From positions 434,001-498,000 of the forward strand of contig NZ_SMSI01000001.1 of the NCBI RefSeq assembly GCF_004354915.1: a stretch of DNA of 64,000 nucleotides, written 5' to 3'. The stretch comes from Pseudohoeflea suaedae. Its GTDB lineage: Bacteria; Pseudomonadota; Alphaproteobacteria; Rhizobiales; Rhizobiaceae. Position numbers and translations under genes: made by a program. Numbering within the stretch: position 1 is the stretch's first letter; every line of letters begins with the position of its first letter. Below the pieces are notes generated by a model. The model had not been told where the DNA came from. It searched no databases and saw nothing but the letters and a program-made list of their open reading frames with translations. Shown one piece after another: positions 46,075-55,121 of this stretch.

Positions 46075-48522
46075 ATGAAATTCACGCTTTCCTGGCTCAA
46101 GGATCACCTTGAAACCGACGCCTCGCTCGATGAGATCGTCGAGACACTGACCATGATCGGCCTCGAGGTCGAAGAGGTCGACGACAAGGCGGCCTTCAAG
46201 GCCTTCACGATCGCCAAGATCGTTTCCGCCGAACCGCATCCCGATGCCGACAAGCTCAAGGTGCTCAAGGTCGATACCGGTTCGGGCGATCCGGTGCAGG
46301 TCGTCTGCGGCGCGCCCAATGCGCGCGCGGGTCTCATCGGCGCCTTCGCGGCTCCCGGCACCTATGTGCCCGGGATCGACGTCACGCTGGGAGCGGCCGC
46401 CATTCGCGGTGTCGAGAGCTTCGGCATGATGTGCTCCGAGCGTGAGCTGGAGATTTCCGACAATCACGAGGGCATCATCGACCTGCCTGAAGATGCGCCC
46501 GTCGGCACGCCCTACGCGGCCTATGCCGGTCTCGATGATCCGGTCATCGACATCAACCTCACGCCCAACCGCCCCGATTGCACCAGCATCTACGGGATCG
46601 CCCGCGATCTGGCCGCTGCCGGTCTCGGCACGCTCAAGGACGGTTCGGTGGAACCGGTCACGGGCGAGGGCGCCTGCCCGGTCGACGTCACCATCGAGGC
46701 AACAGATCTCTGCCCCGGTTTCGCGCTGCGCCTGGTGCGCGGCGTGAAGAACGGCCCGTCGCCGCTCTGGATGCAGAAGCGGCTGATCGCCATCGGCCTG
46801 CGCCCCATCAATGCGCTTGTCGACATCACCAATTACGTCACCTTCGACCGCGGCCGTCCGCTGCACGTCTTCGATACCGCCAAGGTCAAAGGCAACCTTG
46901 TCGTTCGCCGGGCAAAAGACGGTGAGACGGTGCTGGCGCTCGACACCCGCGAATACACGCTCGGCGCCGACATGTGCGTGATCGCCGATGACAACGGCGT
47001 GGAATCCATTGCCGGCATCATGGGCGGGGAACACTCCGGCTGCGACGAGACCACCACCGACGTGCTTATCGAATCCGCCCTCTGGGATCCGATGAATGTC
47101 GCCCGTACCGGTCGCGATCTCGGTATCGTCACCGATGCGCGCTACCGTTTCGAGCGTGGCGTCGATCCGGAATTCATGGCCGACGGCATTCAGCTCGCCA
47201 CCCGCCTGGTGACGGATCTTTGCGGCGGCACCCCGTCGGAAACCCTGATCAAGTATGGCGAGCCCACCTCGAAGGAGGGCGAACTCGTCGGCGAGAGCGG
47301 ACATCACTATCACGAGGTGGACTTCCCGCTGACTGAAACCAAACGCCTCACCGGCCTCGATGTCGATCGCGAGGAGAGCATCGCCATCCTCGAAAAGCTC
47401 GGCTTCAAGGCCAAGGGCGCGATTGATGGCGACACCATCCGGTTCGTCGTTCCCTCCTGGCGTCCCGATGTCGACGGCAAGGCCGATCTGGTGGAAGAGG
47501 TCATGCGCATCCACGGCGTCAACGAAATCGAGATGAGACCGCTCGGCAGCCATGCGGCGGTCAATGGCAGGATCCTGACGACCTTGCAGATCCGCACCCG
47601 GCTGGCCCGCCGCACGCTTGCCGCCCGTGGCATGCACGAAGCCGTCACCTGGTCCTTCATCCCGGAAGACCATGCCAGGGCCTTCGGCGGCGGCAAGCCC
47701 GAGCTGAAGCTGTCGAACCCGATCTCGGCGGACATGTCGGACATGCGCCCCTCGCTGCTGCCGGGGCTTGTGGCAGCCGCAGGTCGCAATGCCGACCGGG
47801 GCTTCGGCGATACGGCGGTCTTCGAGGTCGCAGCCACCTATGAAAGCGATCTTCCCGAAGGGCAGCGGCGTGTCGCCGGCGGTATCCGCCGCGGTACCGC
47901 CACGCTCGAAGGGGCTGGCCGGCACTGGGACGGCGCGGCGCAAGCCGTCGGCGTCTTCGATGCCAAGGCCGATGCCTTCGCGGTGCTCGAGGCCTGCGGC
48001 GCGCCGGTCGACCGCCTGATGATCGAGCGCGGCGCGCCCGACTGGTTCCATCCGGGCCGTTCGGGGGTCATCAAGCTCGGTCCCAAGGTGGTGCTCGGCT
48101 ATTTCGGCGAGTTTCACCCGCGCGCCCTCGAGGCGCTCGACGTCACGGGACCGCTTTGCGGCTTCGAGGTCCATATCGACGCGATCCCCGAGCCGCGGGC
48201 CAAGGCGACCCGCACCAAGCCGGTTCTGGCTCTTTCGCCGTTCCAGGCCGTGCGCCGCGACTTTGCCTTCGTGGTGAATGGCGACGTGGCTGCCGGCGAC
48301 ATCGTCCGGGCCGCGACCGGTGCGGACAAGGCACTGATAACCGGCGTCAAGGTCTTCGATATCTTCGAGGGAGCCTCGCTGGGCGAAGGCAGGAAGTCGG
48401 TGGCGATCGAGGTCACGCTTCAGCCGCGCGACAAGACGCTGACCGAGGAAGAGCTCGAAAAGGTCTCGGCCAAGGTCGTCGCCAATGTCGAGAAGTCGAC
48501 CGGCGGGACGCTCAGGGGCTAG
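46075..48522 (+). CDS. pheT: Phenylalanine-tRNA ligase beta subunit
   Basis: An 815-aa subunit with an N-terminal tRNA-binding EMAP domain ([29 protein letters not shown]), the B3/B4 editing domain, a B5 domain, a catalytic-like core ([21 protein letters not shown]) and the C-terminal anticodon-binding FDX-ACB domain ([33 protein letters not shown]). The length is normal. A strong terminator follows and closes the operon. Confidence 0.98.
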   Translation: MKFTLSWLKDHLETDASLDEIVETLTMIGLEVEEVDDKAAFKAFTIAKIVSAEPHPDADKLKVLKVDTGSGDPVQVVCGAPNARAGLIGAFAAPGTYVPGIDVTLGAAAIRGVESFGMMCSERELEISDNHEGIIDLPEDAPVGTPYAAYAGLDDPVIDINLTPNRPDCTSIYGIARDLAAAGLGTLKDGSVEPVTGEGACPVDVTIEATDLCPGFALRLVRGVKNGPSPLWMQKRLIAIGLRPINALVDITNYVTFDRGRPLHVFDTAKVKGNLVVRRAKDGETVLALDTREYTLGADMCVIADDNGVESIAGIMGGEHSGCDETTTDVLIESALWDPMNVARTGRDLGIVTDARYRFERGVDPEFMADGIQLATRLVTDLCGGTPSETLIKYGEPTSKEGELVGESGHHYHEVDFPLTETKRLTGLDVDREESIAILEKLGFKAKGAIDGDTIRFVVPSWRPDVDGKADLVEEVMRIHGVNEIEMRPLGSHAAVNGRILTTLQIRTRLARRTLAARGMHEAVTWSFIPEDHARAFGGGKPELKLSNPISADMSDMRPSLLPGLVAAAGRNADRGFGDTAVFEVAATYESDLPEGQRRVAGGIRRGTATLEGAGRHWDGAAQAVGVFDAKADAFAVLEACGAPVDRLMIERGAPDWFHPGRSGVIKLGPKVVLGYFGEFHPRALEALDVTGPLCGFEVHIDAIPEPRAKATRTKPVLALSPFQAVRRDFAFVVNGDVAAGDIVRAATGADKALITGVKVFDIFEGASLGEGRKSVAIEVTLQPRDKTLTEEELEKVSAKVVANVEKSTGGTLRG

Positions 48523-48566
48523 GTCCTTCGCTCTCAGCGGTTTCGATCTGAACGGTCCAGATTTGA

Positions 48567-48604
48567 AGTGCGGGGCATTTGAGTTTGCCCCGCACTTTCT
48601 CGTT
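48567..48604. terminator. Terminator between pheT and zinT
   Basis: AGTGCGGGGC (48567-48576) pairs with GCCCCGCACT (48587-48596) and is followed by TTCTCGTTTT on the plus strand. It lies between the convergent pheT and zinT stops, and its opposite flank TTCAAAT is weaker for the minus strand. Confidence 0.8.
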
Positions 48605-48609
48605 TTGCG

Positions 48610-49275
48610 TCAGTGGGCCAGCATCTCGTTCACGATGCCCGCGGCGTCCAGCGACGCCGGATAATAGGTCGGCCAGTTCGTCACTTCTTCGAGAAGGGCA
48701 GCGCGGTCGTTGCCCATATAGACGTGATAGTGATCCGCCTTTTCGGGTGCGATCCTGTGGTCGCTGAACTGGATGTAGTCCGGCGCGCTCTCATCCCCCT
48801 CGACCTTCCTGAAGATGAAACGAACGCCCCGGTTGCCCTTCTTGTAGGTCAGGATCTCGTGACCGTCGCTTTCATAGCGCCCGCTGACCGAGCCCTCGGC
48901 GCGCTCGAAAGTGACTTCGTTTCCATCGATTTCGATGCCTTCGACATCGGTTTTGTAGCCGGCTTCGTAATAGGCCTTGTAATCCTCGGCGCTCTTGTCG
49001 CCATGTGCTGCCTTGTGCGCGAAGACCGGGTCCAGCGTCCCGTCGCGAAGATAGGGATAGACCGACTGCCAGTCGCCTTCCCAGTCGGAGAGATCGCGTG
49101 CGGCAATCTGGCTGTCATCGAAGTAGCCGGCATGAATATCCTTGTTGTCGTCGCCATGGGAATGCGCGTGGGAATGACCGGTCTTGTCGGCGGCTCCCGC
49201 GGCGGCGGATGCGGCAGTGAGGGCCAGGCCGAGAGCACAGGCGCGGAAAATGGTCTTGGGAAGGGAAATCGTCAT
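48610..49275 (-). CDS. zinT: ZinT family zinc-binding periplasmic protein
   Basis: A 221-aa exported metal chaperone that passes zinc to the ZnuABC importer when zinc is scarce. A signal peptide (about 1-28, AASAAAGAAD) precedes a His-rich segment HSHAHSHGDDN. The ZinT core follows: YFDDSQIAARDLSDWEGDWQSVYPYL, then YIQFSDHRIAPEKADHYHVYMG with the three zinc-binding histidines, and NWPTYYPASLDAAGIVNEMLAH. A Zur-box-like palindrome lies 48 bases upstream. Confidence 0.94.
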   Translation of the reverse strand: MTISLPKTIFRACALGLALTAASAAAGAADKTGHSHAHSHGDDNKDIHAGYFDDSQIAARDLSDWEGDWQSVYPYLRDGTLDPVFAHKAAHGDKSAEDYKAYYEAGYKTDVEGIEIDGNEVTFERAEGSVSGRYESDGHEILTYKKGNRGVRFIFRKVEGDESAPDYIQFSDHRIAPEKADHYHVYMGNDRAALLEEVTNWPTYYPASLDAAGIVNEMLAH

Positions 49276-49322
49276 TCAGTAGCCTCCTGGACATGCAGAT
49301 GATCCGCGCTGGCACGAATCGT

Positions 49323-49341
49323 AACGTTATTACGTAACGTT
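49323..49341 (-). promoter_or_regulatory. Candidate Zur box
   Basis: AACGTTATTACGTAACGTT is a perfect 7-bp inverted repeat (AACGTTA/TAACGTT) around five bases. It has the length, symmetry and GTTAT/TAAC core of alphaproteobacterial Zur sites (AATGTTATANNATAACATT type). It lies 48 bases before zinT and 160 bases before the divergent NAMPT-type gene. Confidence 0.65.
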
Positions 49342-49501
49342 TCTGGATTAGACGAAGCTGAACGGCATGACAAGCGCCTCTTCACTTTTTGACGGGGCGA
49401 CCGATATCGTGTCTCTCCAGTCGCGCGATCGGCCCGCGAGGCTAGCCGAAACATGCAGGATGGTTGTAAAACCTCGCAGACATTTCCCTGGAAGGCCTTT
49501 C

Positions 49502-50884
49502 ATGAACCTCATCCTGAATTCGGACAGCTACAAATACTCCCACTTCCTGCAGTACCCGCCGGAGACGGCGACGATCTCGGCCTATGCCGAGGCGCGGCGG
49601 GGAGGGCCCTACGAGAATGTGCTGTTCTTCGGCCTGCAGATGTTCCTCAAGGAGTATCTTTCCGGCCGGGTGACGATGCAGGATGTCGAGGAGGCCAACG
49701 AGCTGATCACCGCCCACGGCCTGCCCTTCAACCGGAAAGGCTGGGAGACGCTGGTCGAGCGCCATGGCGGCAAGCTGCCGCTGCTGATCGAGGCACTGCC
49801 CGAAGGGCAGGTCGTGCCGGTCGGCACGCCGCTTATCCAGGTGCGCAATACCGATCCCGATTTCTTCTGGCTGCCGACTTTTCTGGAAACCGCGCTGCTG
49901 CGCGCGATCTGGTATCCGTCCACCGTCGCGACGCTTTCGCACAGTGTCCGCAAGATCATCTCGGCCTCTCTCGAGCGCACCTGCGACACGCCGGACGAGG
50001 TGCTGCCGTTCCGCCTCCATGATTTCGGCGCGCGCGGCACCACCTCGCTCGAACAGGCGGGTCTCGGCGGGGTTGCGCATCTGGTGAGCTTCCTCGGAAC
50101 CGACACCGTGGCCGGCGTCGTTGCCGCGCGGCGCTACTACCACGAGCCGATGGCCGGCTTCTCCATCCCCGCGGCCGAGCACTCGACCATGACGAGCTGG
50201 GGCGAGGATCGCGAGACGGAAGCCTATCGCAACATGCTCACCCAGTTCGGCGGACCCGGCAAGCTGGTCGCCGTCGTCTCGGATTCCTACGACCTCTATC
50301 GCGCGGTCAAGAACATCTGGGGCGAGGAACTCAAGGCAGAGGTCGAGGCCACCGGCGGCACATTGGTCGTCCGCCCGGATTCGGGCGATGCGAGCCGCGT
50401 ACCGGTCGACACACTTGTCATGCTCGGCGAAATATTCGGCTTCACCACCAACCAGAAGGGTTTCAAGGTTCTCAACCCCGCCGTCCGCGTCATCCAGGGC
50501 GACGGCATCACGCCGGAGACGATCAGGGTCATTCTCGGCCGTATGGAGGACCTCGGCTGGTCGGCCGAAAACATGGCCTTCGGCATGGGCGCCGGCCTTC
50601 TCCAGAAGGTCAATCGCGACACGCTGCGTTTTGCCATGAAGGCCAATGCCCGGCAGGACAAGGACGGCGAATGGCACGGCATCAACAAGAACCCGAAGAC
50701 CGACCCGGGCAAGGCCTCCAAGCGCTATCGCCAGGCGGTGGTGATGGAAAACGGCGCGCCCATCTCCGTGCCGCTCAAGGATCTCGGTGATCGCGAGAAC
50801 ATGCTCAAGCCTGTCTGGGAGAATGGCGAGCTGCTGGTCGACTGGACCTTTGGCGAGATCCGCAATCGGGCCAACGGCAAATAG
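49502..50884 (+). CDS. Nicotinamide phosphoribosyltransferase (NAMPT/NadV type)
   Basis: A 460-aa enzyme of the NAMPT family, which makes nicotinamide mononucleotide from nicotinamide and PRPP, a one-step salvage route. The family N-terminus LNSDSYKYSHFLQYP and the core AYAEARRG, RLHDFGARG, SIPAAEHSTM, VSDSYDLYRAV and VVRPDSGD are clear. The frame is open from 49367, but ATG 49502 gives the family start. It is not next to other NAD genes. The stop is 4 bases from the stop of the convergent MFS gene, with no terminator between them. Confidence 0.92.
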   Translation: MNLILNSDSYKYSHFLQYPPETATISAYAEARRGGPYENVLFFGLQMFLKEYLSGRVTMQDVEEANELITAHGLPFNRKGWETLVERHGGKLPLLIEALPEGQVVPVGTPLIQVRNTDPDFFWLPTFLETALLRAIWYPSTVATLSHSVRKIISASLERTCDTPDEVLPFRLHDFGARGTTSLEQAGLGGVAHLVSFLGTDTVAGVVAARRYYHEPMAGFSIPAAEHSTMTSWGEDRETEAYRNMLTQFGGPGKLVAVVSDSYDLYRAVKNIWGEELKAEVEATGGTLVVRPDSGDASRVPVDTLVMLGEIFGFTTNQKGFKVLNPAVRVIQGDGITPETIRVILGRMEDLGWSAENMAFGMGAGLLQKVNRDTLRFAMKANARQDKDGEWHGINKNPKTDPGKASKRYRQAVVMENGAPISVPLKDLGDRENMLKPVWENGELLVDWTFGEIRNRANGK

Positions 50885-50888
50885 GCTC

Positions 50889-52436
50889 TCAGCCCTTCTC
50901 CGGCCGCACGGCGGTCTGCGTCGTCCAGGCGAGCAAGGCTGCGAGCAGGCAGCAGGCGGCAATGGTCCAGGCAATCGCCGCGAAGGCCGCATCGCCAGCG
51001 GCCAGCCGCATCGCCTCGCTTGCCGCGGGCAGGCCGCTGGCCGGCTCCCCGAAACCCGGTATATGGTCCGGCGCCTCGCCCAGGTGGCTGGCGTAGACGA
51101 GGGCGGCCAGACTGCCCATCGCCGCAACCGCCACCAGTCCCGCAATGCGCGCGATCGCATTGTTGATGCCGGAGGCCGCGCCCGTATCGTCGTCCTCGAC
51201 CGAGGTCATGACCGCGGTCGATAGCGGCGAGACGACGAGCGACATGCCGAGCCCCATCACGATCATCAGGGGGAACACCGCTTCCCAGAAAAGATGAAGG
51301 CCCATCCCGACCGCCACCGCTAGACCGGCGAAGGCGCACCCGACCATGGCGCTGCCCGCCGTGATAGGCAATCGCGGACCGTATCGGTCCGACAGCCGCC
51401 CGACCGGGCCCGAGAGGAGCGCGATAGAGGCGGAGAGCGGCAGAAAGACGAACCCGGCCGTTGCGGGTTCGATACCCCAGCCGGCAATCAGCAGCATGGG
51501 CAGGTAGAACAGGTTGGCGCTCAAGGCAAAATAGAGAACGAAGGTGGCCGCATTGGCTCCCGCGAATGGCAGGATCGAAAACAGCGACAGGTTCACCATC
51601 GGCGCCTTCACCCGCAATTCGTAGACGACGAAGATCGTGAGCGCGCCAAGACCGATGAGGCTGGCCGTGATCGACCGGTACGGCGCGGGCGAGCCGCTTT
51701 CCGCGACCATGTCGGTCAGCCCCCAGGCGAGCGCGCCGAACGCCAGTATTGCAAGTGCCGCGCCGCCGAAATCGAGCCTCCTGCGTTCGCCGGGCGGATC
51801 GTCGGGCACCCGGAGCAGAAGGGCGACCGCGATTGCGCCGAGCGGCAGATTGATGGCGAAGATCAGTCGCCATGCGCCGTCACCGAGGACGGACAGCATG
51901 CCGCCGCCGATCACCGGTCCGATCGCTGTCGTAAGCGCCGAGGCCGCCGCCCAGATGCCGATCGCGCGCCCGCGTTCCCCCTTCGGATAGGCCTTGGCGA
52001 TGATCGCAAGACTGCCCGGGATCATCAGGGCCGCCCCCACGCCCTGCACGCCGCGCGCAAGAATGAGCGTGCCTGCCGTCGGCACGGCGGCGCAGATCAT
52101 CGACGCGAGAACGAAGAGGACTATGCCTGCGATGAAGGTCCTGCGCAGGCCGAAACGGTCGCCGGCTCCACCGCCCACCAGGATGAGCGCGGAAAGGGTC
52201 AGCGCATAGGCGTTCGAGATCCACTGCGCGTCGGCAAGCGAAGCGCCGAGATCGGCGCGGATCGCCGGCATGGCGACGGAAACCACCGAGCCGTCGATGA
52301 AGCCGAGCGCGGACGCCAGGATTGCGGCGAAAAGGACATGCCGCCGCCGGTTCTGCGGACAGAATGTCGCCGAAACGTCCCTTGGCAGTGTGTTCGGTCG
52401 GGCGGGATCGGCACCCGGATGGGAAATTGTCTCCAT
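50889..52436 (-). CDS. MFS drug exporter, DHA2 (EmrB/QacA) family
   Basis: A 515-aa proton-coupled exporter with 14 predicted transmembrane helices. The family motifs are LGFIDGSVVSVAMPAI (helix 1), the motif A loop GDRFGLRRTF, and the antiporter-type GVGAALMIPGSLAII in helix 5. No membrane-fusion protein gene is adjacent, so it probably exports to the periplasm. The substrate is unknown. Confidence 0.93.
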   Translation of the reverse strand: METISHPGADPARPNTLPRDVSATFCPQNRRRHVLFAAILASALGFIDGSVVSVAMPAIRADLGASLADAQWISNAYALTLSALILVGGGAGDRFGLRRTFIAGIVLFVLASMICAAVPTAGTLILARGVQGVGAALMIPGSLAIIAKAYPKGERGRAIGIWAAASALTTAIGPVIGGGMLSVLGDGAWRLIFAINLPLGAIAVALLLRVPDDPPGERRRLDFGGAALAILAFGALAWGLTDMVAESGSPAPYRSITASLIGLGALTIFVVYELRVKAPMVNLSLFSILPFAGANAATFVLYFALSANLFYLPMLLIAGWGIEPATAGFVFLPLSASIALLSGPVGRLSDRYGPRLPITAGSAMVGCAFAGLAVAVGMGLHLFWEAVFPLMIVMGLGMSLVVSPLSTAVMTSVEDDDTGAASGINNAIARIAGLVAVAAMGSLAALVYASHLGEAPDHIPGFGEPASGLPAASEAMRLAAGDAAFAAIAWTIAACCLLAALLAWTTQTAVRPEKG

Positions 52437-52580
52437 GGGGCACCACCCTAGTTCGGGCCGTCCTTGCGGGGAAGTCGGGAAATCGCCCGCCTGCGCCGCC
52501 TTGCAATTTCAGCGCGAAGCGGATTTCCTGCGCGCCGATCAGGAACGGGCCGCATGACGGCTGATATCGGGAGAGAAATC

Positions 52581-53567
52581 ATGTTTCGTTGGGGTATTCT
52601 GTCGACCGCCAAGATCGGTCGCGAATTCGTGGTGCCGCAGATCCAGGACAGTGAGAACGGCATTGTCGCCGCCGTCGCCAGCCGCGATATCTCGCGTGCC
52701 GACGCGTTCGCCAAGCGATTCCAGATCGAAAGGGCCTATGGTTCCTACGAGGAGTTGCTCGGCGATCCCGAAATCGACGGCGTCTACATTCCGCTGCCGA
52801 CATCGCAGCATATCGAATGGTCGATCAAGGCCGCGGAAGCTGGCAAGCACGTGCTCTGCGAAAAGCCGATCGCCCTCAGGGCGGAGGAAATCGAACCGGT
52901 CATCGCAGCGCGCGACAAGGCCGGCGTCGTCGTCTCGGAAGCCTTCATGGTCACCTACCATCCGCAATGGCTGAAGGTGCGCGAACTCATCGAGAACGGC
53001 GCCATCGGAAGGCTCGTGCACGTTCAGGGCGCATTTTCCTATTTCAACGTCGATCCCGACAACATGCGCAACCGGCCGGAACTCGGCGGCGGCGGGCTTC
53101 CGGATATCGGTGTCTATCCTACCGTGTCGACGCGCTTCGCCACCGGCAAGGAGCCGCAGAAGGTGCGCTCGATCGTTCATCGGGACCCGAATTTCGGTAC
53201 GGACATCTTTGCCGACGTCACCGCCGATTTCGGCGATTTCACCATGAGCTTCTACGTCTCGACCCAGCTCGCCGCGCGTCAGCTGATGGTCTTCCACGGC
53301 GACAAGGGTTTCATCGAGGTAACGGCGCCCTTCAATGCGATCGAATGGGGCATGCCGGAGGTCAGGCTACATTCCGCCGGTCACGACAAGGAGGAAATCT
53401 TCCGCTTCGCCGGTGTGCGCCAGTATCGCACCGAGGCCGAGAACTTCGTCCGCCACGTTCAGGGCGAGGGCAACCCGATCTTCACGCTCGAGGAATCGGT
53501 CAAGAACCAGAAGTTTATCGACGCCATCTACCGTGCGTCGGACAAGGACAGCTGGGAACAGGTCTGA
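52581..53567 (+). CDS. Gfo/Idh/MocA family oxidoreductase
   Basis: A 328-aa NAD(P)-dependent dehydrogenase. The Rossmann N-terminus is [18 protein letters not shown], with the catalytic-site motif CEKPIAL (Lys) and [20 protein letters not shown], then the C-terminal beta-sheet domain with [15 protein letters not shown] 52581 follows GGGAGAG. Members oxidise or reduce sugars, inositols or amino-sugar nucleotides; the substrate here is unknown. It stands between convergent and divergent neighbours without an obvious operon. Confidence 0.9.
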   Translation: MFRWGILSTAKIGREFVVPQIQDSENGIVAAVASRDISRADAFAKRFQIERAYGSYEELLGDPEIDGVYIPLPTSQHIEWSIKAAEAGKHVLCEKPIALRAEEIEPVIAARDKAGVVVSEAFMVTYHPQWLKVRELIENGAIGRLVHVQGAFSYFNVDPDNMRNRPELGGGGLPDIGVYPTVSTRFATGKEPQKVRSIVHRDPNFGTDIFADVTADFGDFTMSFYVSTQLAARQLMVFHGDKGFIEVTAPFNAIEWGMPEVRLHSAGHDKEEIFRFAGVRQYRTEAENFVRHVQGEGNPIFTLEESVKNQKFIDAIYRASDKDSWEQV

Positions 53568-53597
53568 GCCCTGTCGACGAATGCCGCCGGGCCGGGC

Positions 53598-53996
53598 TCA
53601 GTTGAGCTCGGTCTCGGCCTTCGGCTTGCCGAAGACGAAGTGCGAATAGCCGAGATAGGAAAACACCGTCGCCGACGCCGATGAGACGATAAGCGCCAGA
53701 AAGGGCGAGATGCCCGGCGCCAGCGCGATGATCGCCGAGAATACGCCGTAATTGATGAGAGCGGAGGCCAGGCCGACGCTGCCATAGCGGGCACCTTCCG
53801 CTCTCAGCGTCCGCCCGGAAGCATCGAACGTGAAGCGCCGGTTGATCATCCAGGTGCAGGTCATTGCCGCCGCGATGGCAAGCGCGCGACCGACATACGG
53901 GCCGAACGGCGTGTAGTGGAGCACCAGGAAAAGCACGGCCATATCGACGATGAAGCCGGTCCCGCCGGCAATCAGGAATTTGATGATCTTGCGCAT
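53598..53996 (-). CDS. GtrA-like membrane protein (polyprenyl-P-sugar flippase candidate)
   Basis: A 132-aa protein with four transmembrane helices, of the GtrA/DPMS family: FLIAGGTGFIVDMAVLFLVL at the N-terminus, a WMINRRFTF motif near residue 50, and two C-terminal helices. In phage-type seroconversion cassettes GtrA flips the polyprenyl-phosphate-linked sugar. It follows the GT2 gene by 11 bases on the same strand, so they form one unit. Confidence 0.9.
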   Translation of the reverse strand: MRKIIKFLIAGGTGFIVDMAVLFLVLHYTPFGPYVGRALAIAAAMTCTWMINRRFTFDASGRTLRAEGARYGSVGLASALINYGVFSAIIALAPGISPFLALIVSSASATVFSYLGYSHFVFGKPKAETELN

Positions 53997-54007
53997 CTGG
54001 CCTTACG

Positions 54008-55069
54008 TCATGCCTTGGATTTGTTGCGCTTTAACCGCGACACCGTGTGTTTTGCAAGCTCTGCGGGTTCAGTTTCCGCGAATTGACCCGCCTCGCCGGC
54101 GTGCTCCCCGGCGGACGAAAGCGCGCGCGGCCCGCCGAGCGGTGTGAAGGTCATGTAATGCAGACGCTTCTGCTCCATACGGCCGCGCGCCACCGAATCG
54201 AGGATCATTCCGGCCGCAAACAGCATCAGCGCCATCATCAGGAGCGCCATCGAGAGCACCCAGGTCGGCATCCGCCGCACGAGGCCGGTTTCGAAATATT
54301 CCACAAGGACCGGCGTCATGAAGATCATCGATGCGGCCAGGACGCCGAGGCTGAGATAGCTGAAGAACGAGAAGGGGCGGGTTTCCTTCATCAGCATCGC
54401 CAGCATCCAGAGAATGCGGCCGCCGTCACCGAAGGTCGAAAGCTTGGATTCCGAACCTTCGGGGCGTCGTCCGTAGTCGAGCTCGAGTTCGGCGACCGGA
54501 ATTTTCAGCATCGAGGCGTGGACGCTCATTTCGGTCTCGATCTCGAAGCCGCCTGAGACGGCGGGAAAGCTCTTCACGAAACGTCTGCTGAAGGCGCGGT
54601 ATCCGGAGAAGATATCCGTGAAACCTCGGCCGAACAGAAGCCGGTAAAGCCGGTTGAAAAGCGAATTGCCGAAGGCATGTCCGCGGCGGCCCGCATCCGA
54701 CGTCACGCCGCGCCGGGTCCCCACCACCATGTCGCATCGTTCAGACTTCAGCGTCCGGATCAGTTCGGCCCCGTCCTCGGGCGCATATGTCCCGTCGCCA
54801 TCGGCCATCAGGTAGATGTCGGCATCGATATCGGCAAACATCCGTCGCACCACGTGGCCCTTGCCCTGGCGCGGCTCCCTGACCACTGTGGCGCCGGCGA
54901 TCGCGGCCTTCAGCGCCGTGTCGTCGGACGAGTTGTTGTCATAGACGTAGATCTGCGCTTCGGGGATCGCTTCGCGAAAGCCTTTCACCACGCTGCCGAT
55001 GGTCTGTCCCTCGTTGTAGCAGGGAAGCAGCACCGCAATTTGCAGATCTTGCACGAGACCGTCGCTCAT
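54008..55069 (-). CDS. GtrB/DPM1-like GT2 glycosyltransferase (polyprenyl-phosphate sugar synthase)
   Basis: A 353-aa enzyme. The N-terminal GT2 domain (IAVLLPCYNEGQTIG; VYDNNSSDDT; the DGDGTY metal motif; VGTRRG) is followed by two C-terminal transmembrane helices (YLSLGVLAASMIFMTPVLVEYF; MALLMMALMLFAAGMILDSV), the layout of GtrB bactoprenol glucosyltransferases. ATG 55069 was chosen for its GGAGA site. It is followed by GtrA and diverges from a large GT-C-like gene. Confidence 0.9.
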   Translation of the reverse strand: MSDGLVQDLQIAVLLPCYNEGQTIGSVVKGFREAIPEAQIYVYDNNSSDDTALKAAIAGATVVREPRQGKGHVVRRMFADIDADIYLMADGDGTYAPEDGAELIRTLKSERCDMVVGTRRGVTSDAGRRGHAFGNSLFNRLYRLLFGRGFTDIFSGYRAFSRRFVKSFPAVSGGFEIETEMSVHASMLKIPVAELELDYGRRPEGSESKLSTFGDGGRILWMLAMLMKETRPFSFFSYLSLGVLAASMIFMTPVLVEYFETGLVRRMPTWVLSMALLMMALMLFAAGMILDSVARGRMEQKRLHYMTFTPLGGPRALSSAGEHAGEAGQFAETEPAELAKHTVSRLKRNKSKA

Positions 55070-55121
55070 AGGATTCTCCACGGCGGCGGACAGGGGCCCG
55101 CACCGCCCGCTTTACTATTTC

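Noticed and set aside
46054-48174. Long open frame on the minus strand opposite pheT
   Set aside because: It is an antisense shadow of a core gene with low-complexity, compositionally odd translation and no ribosome binding site.
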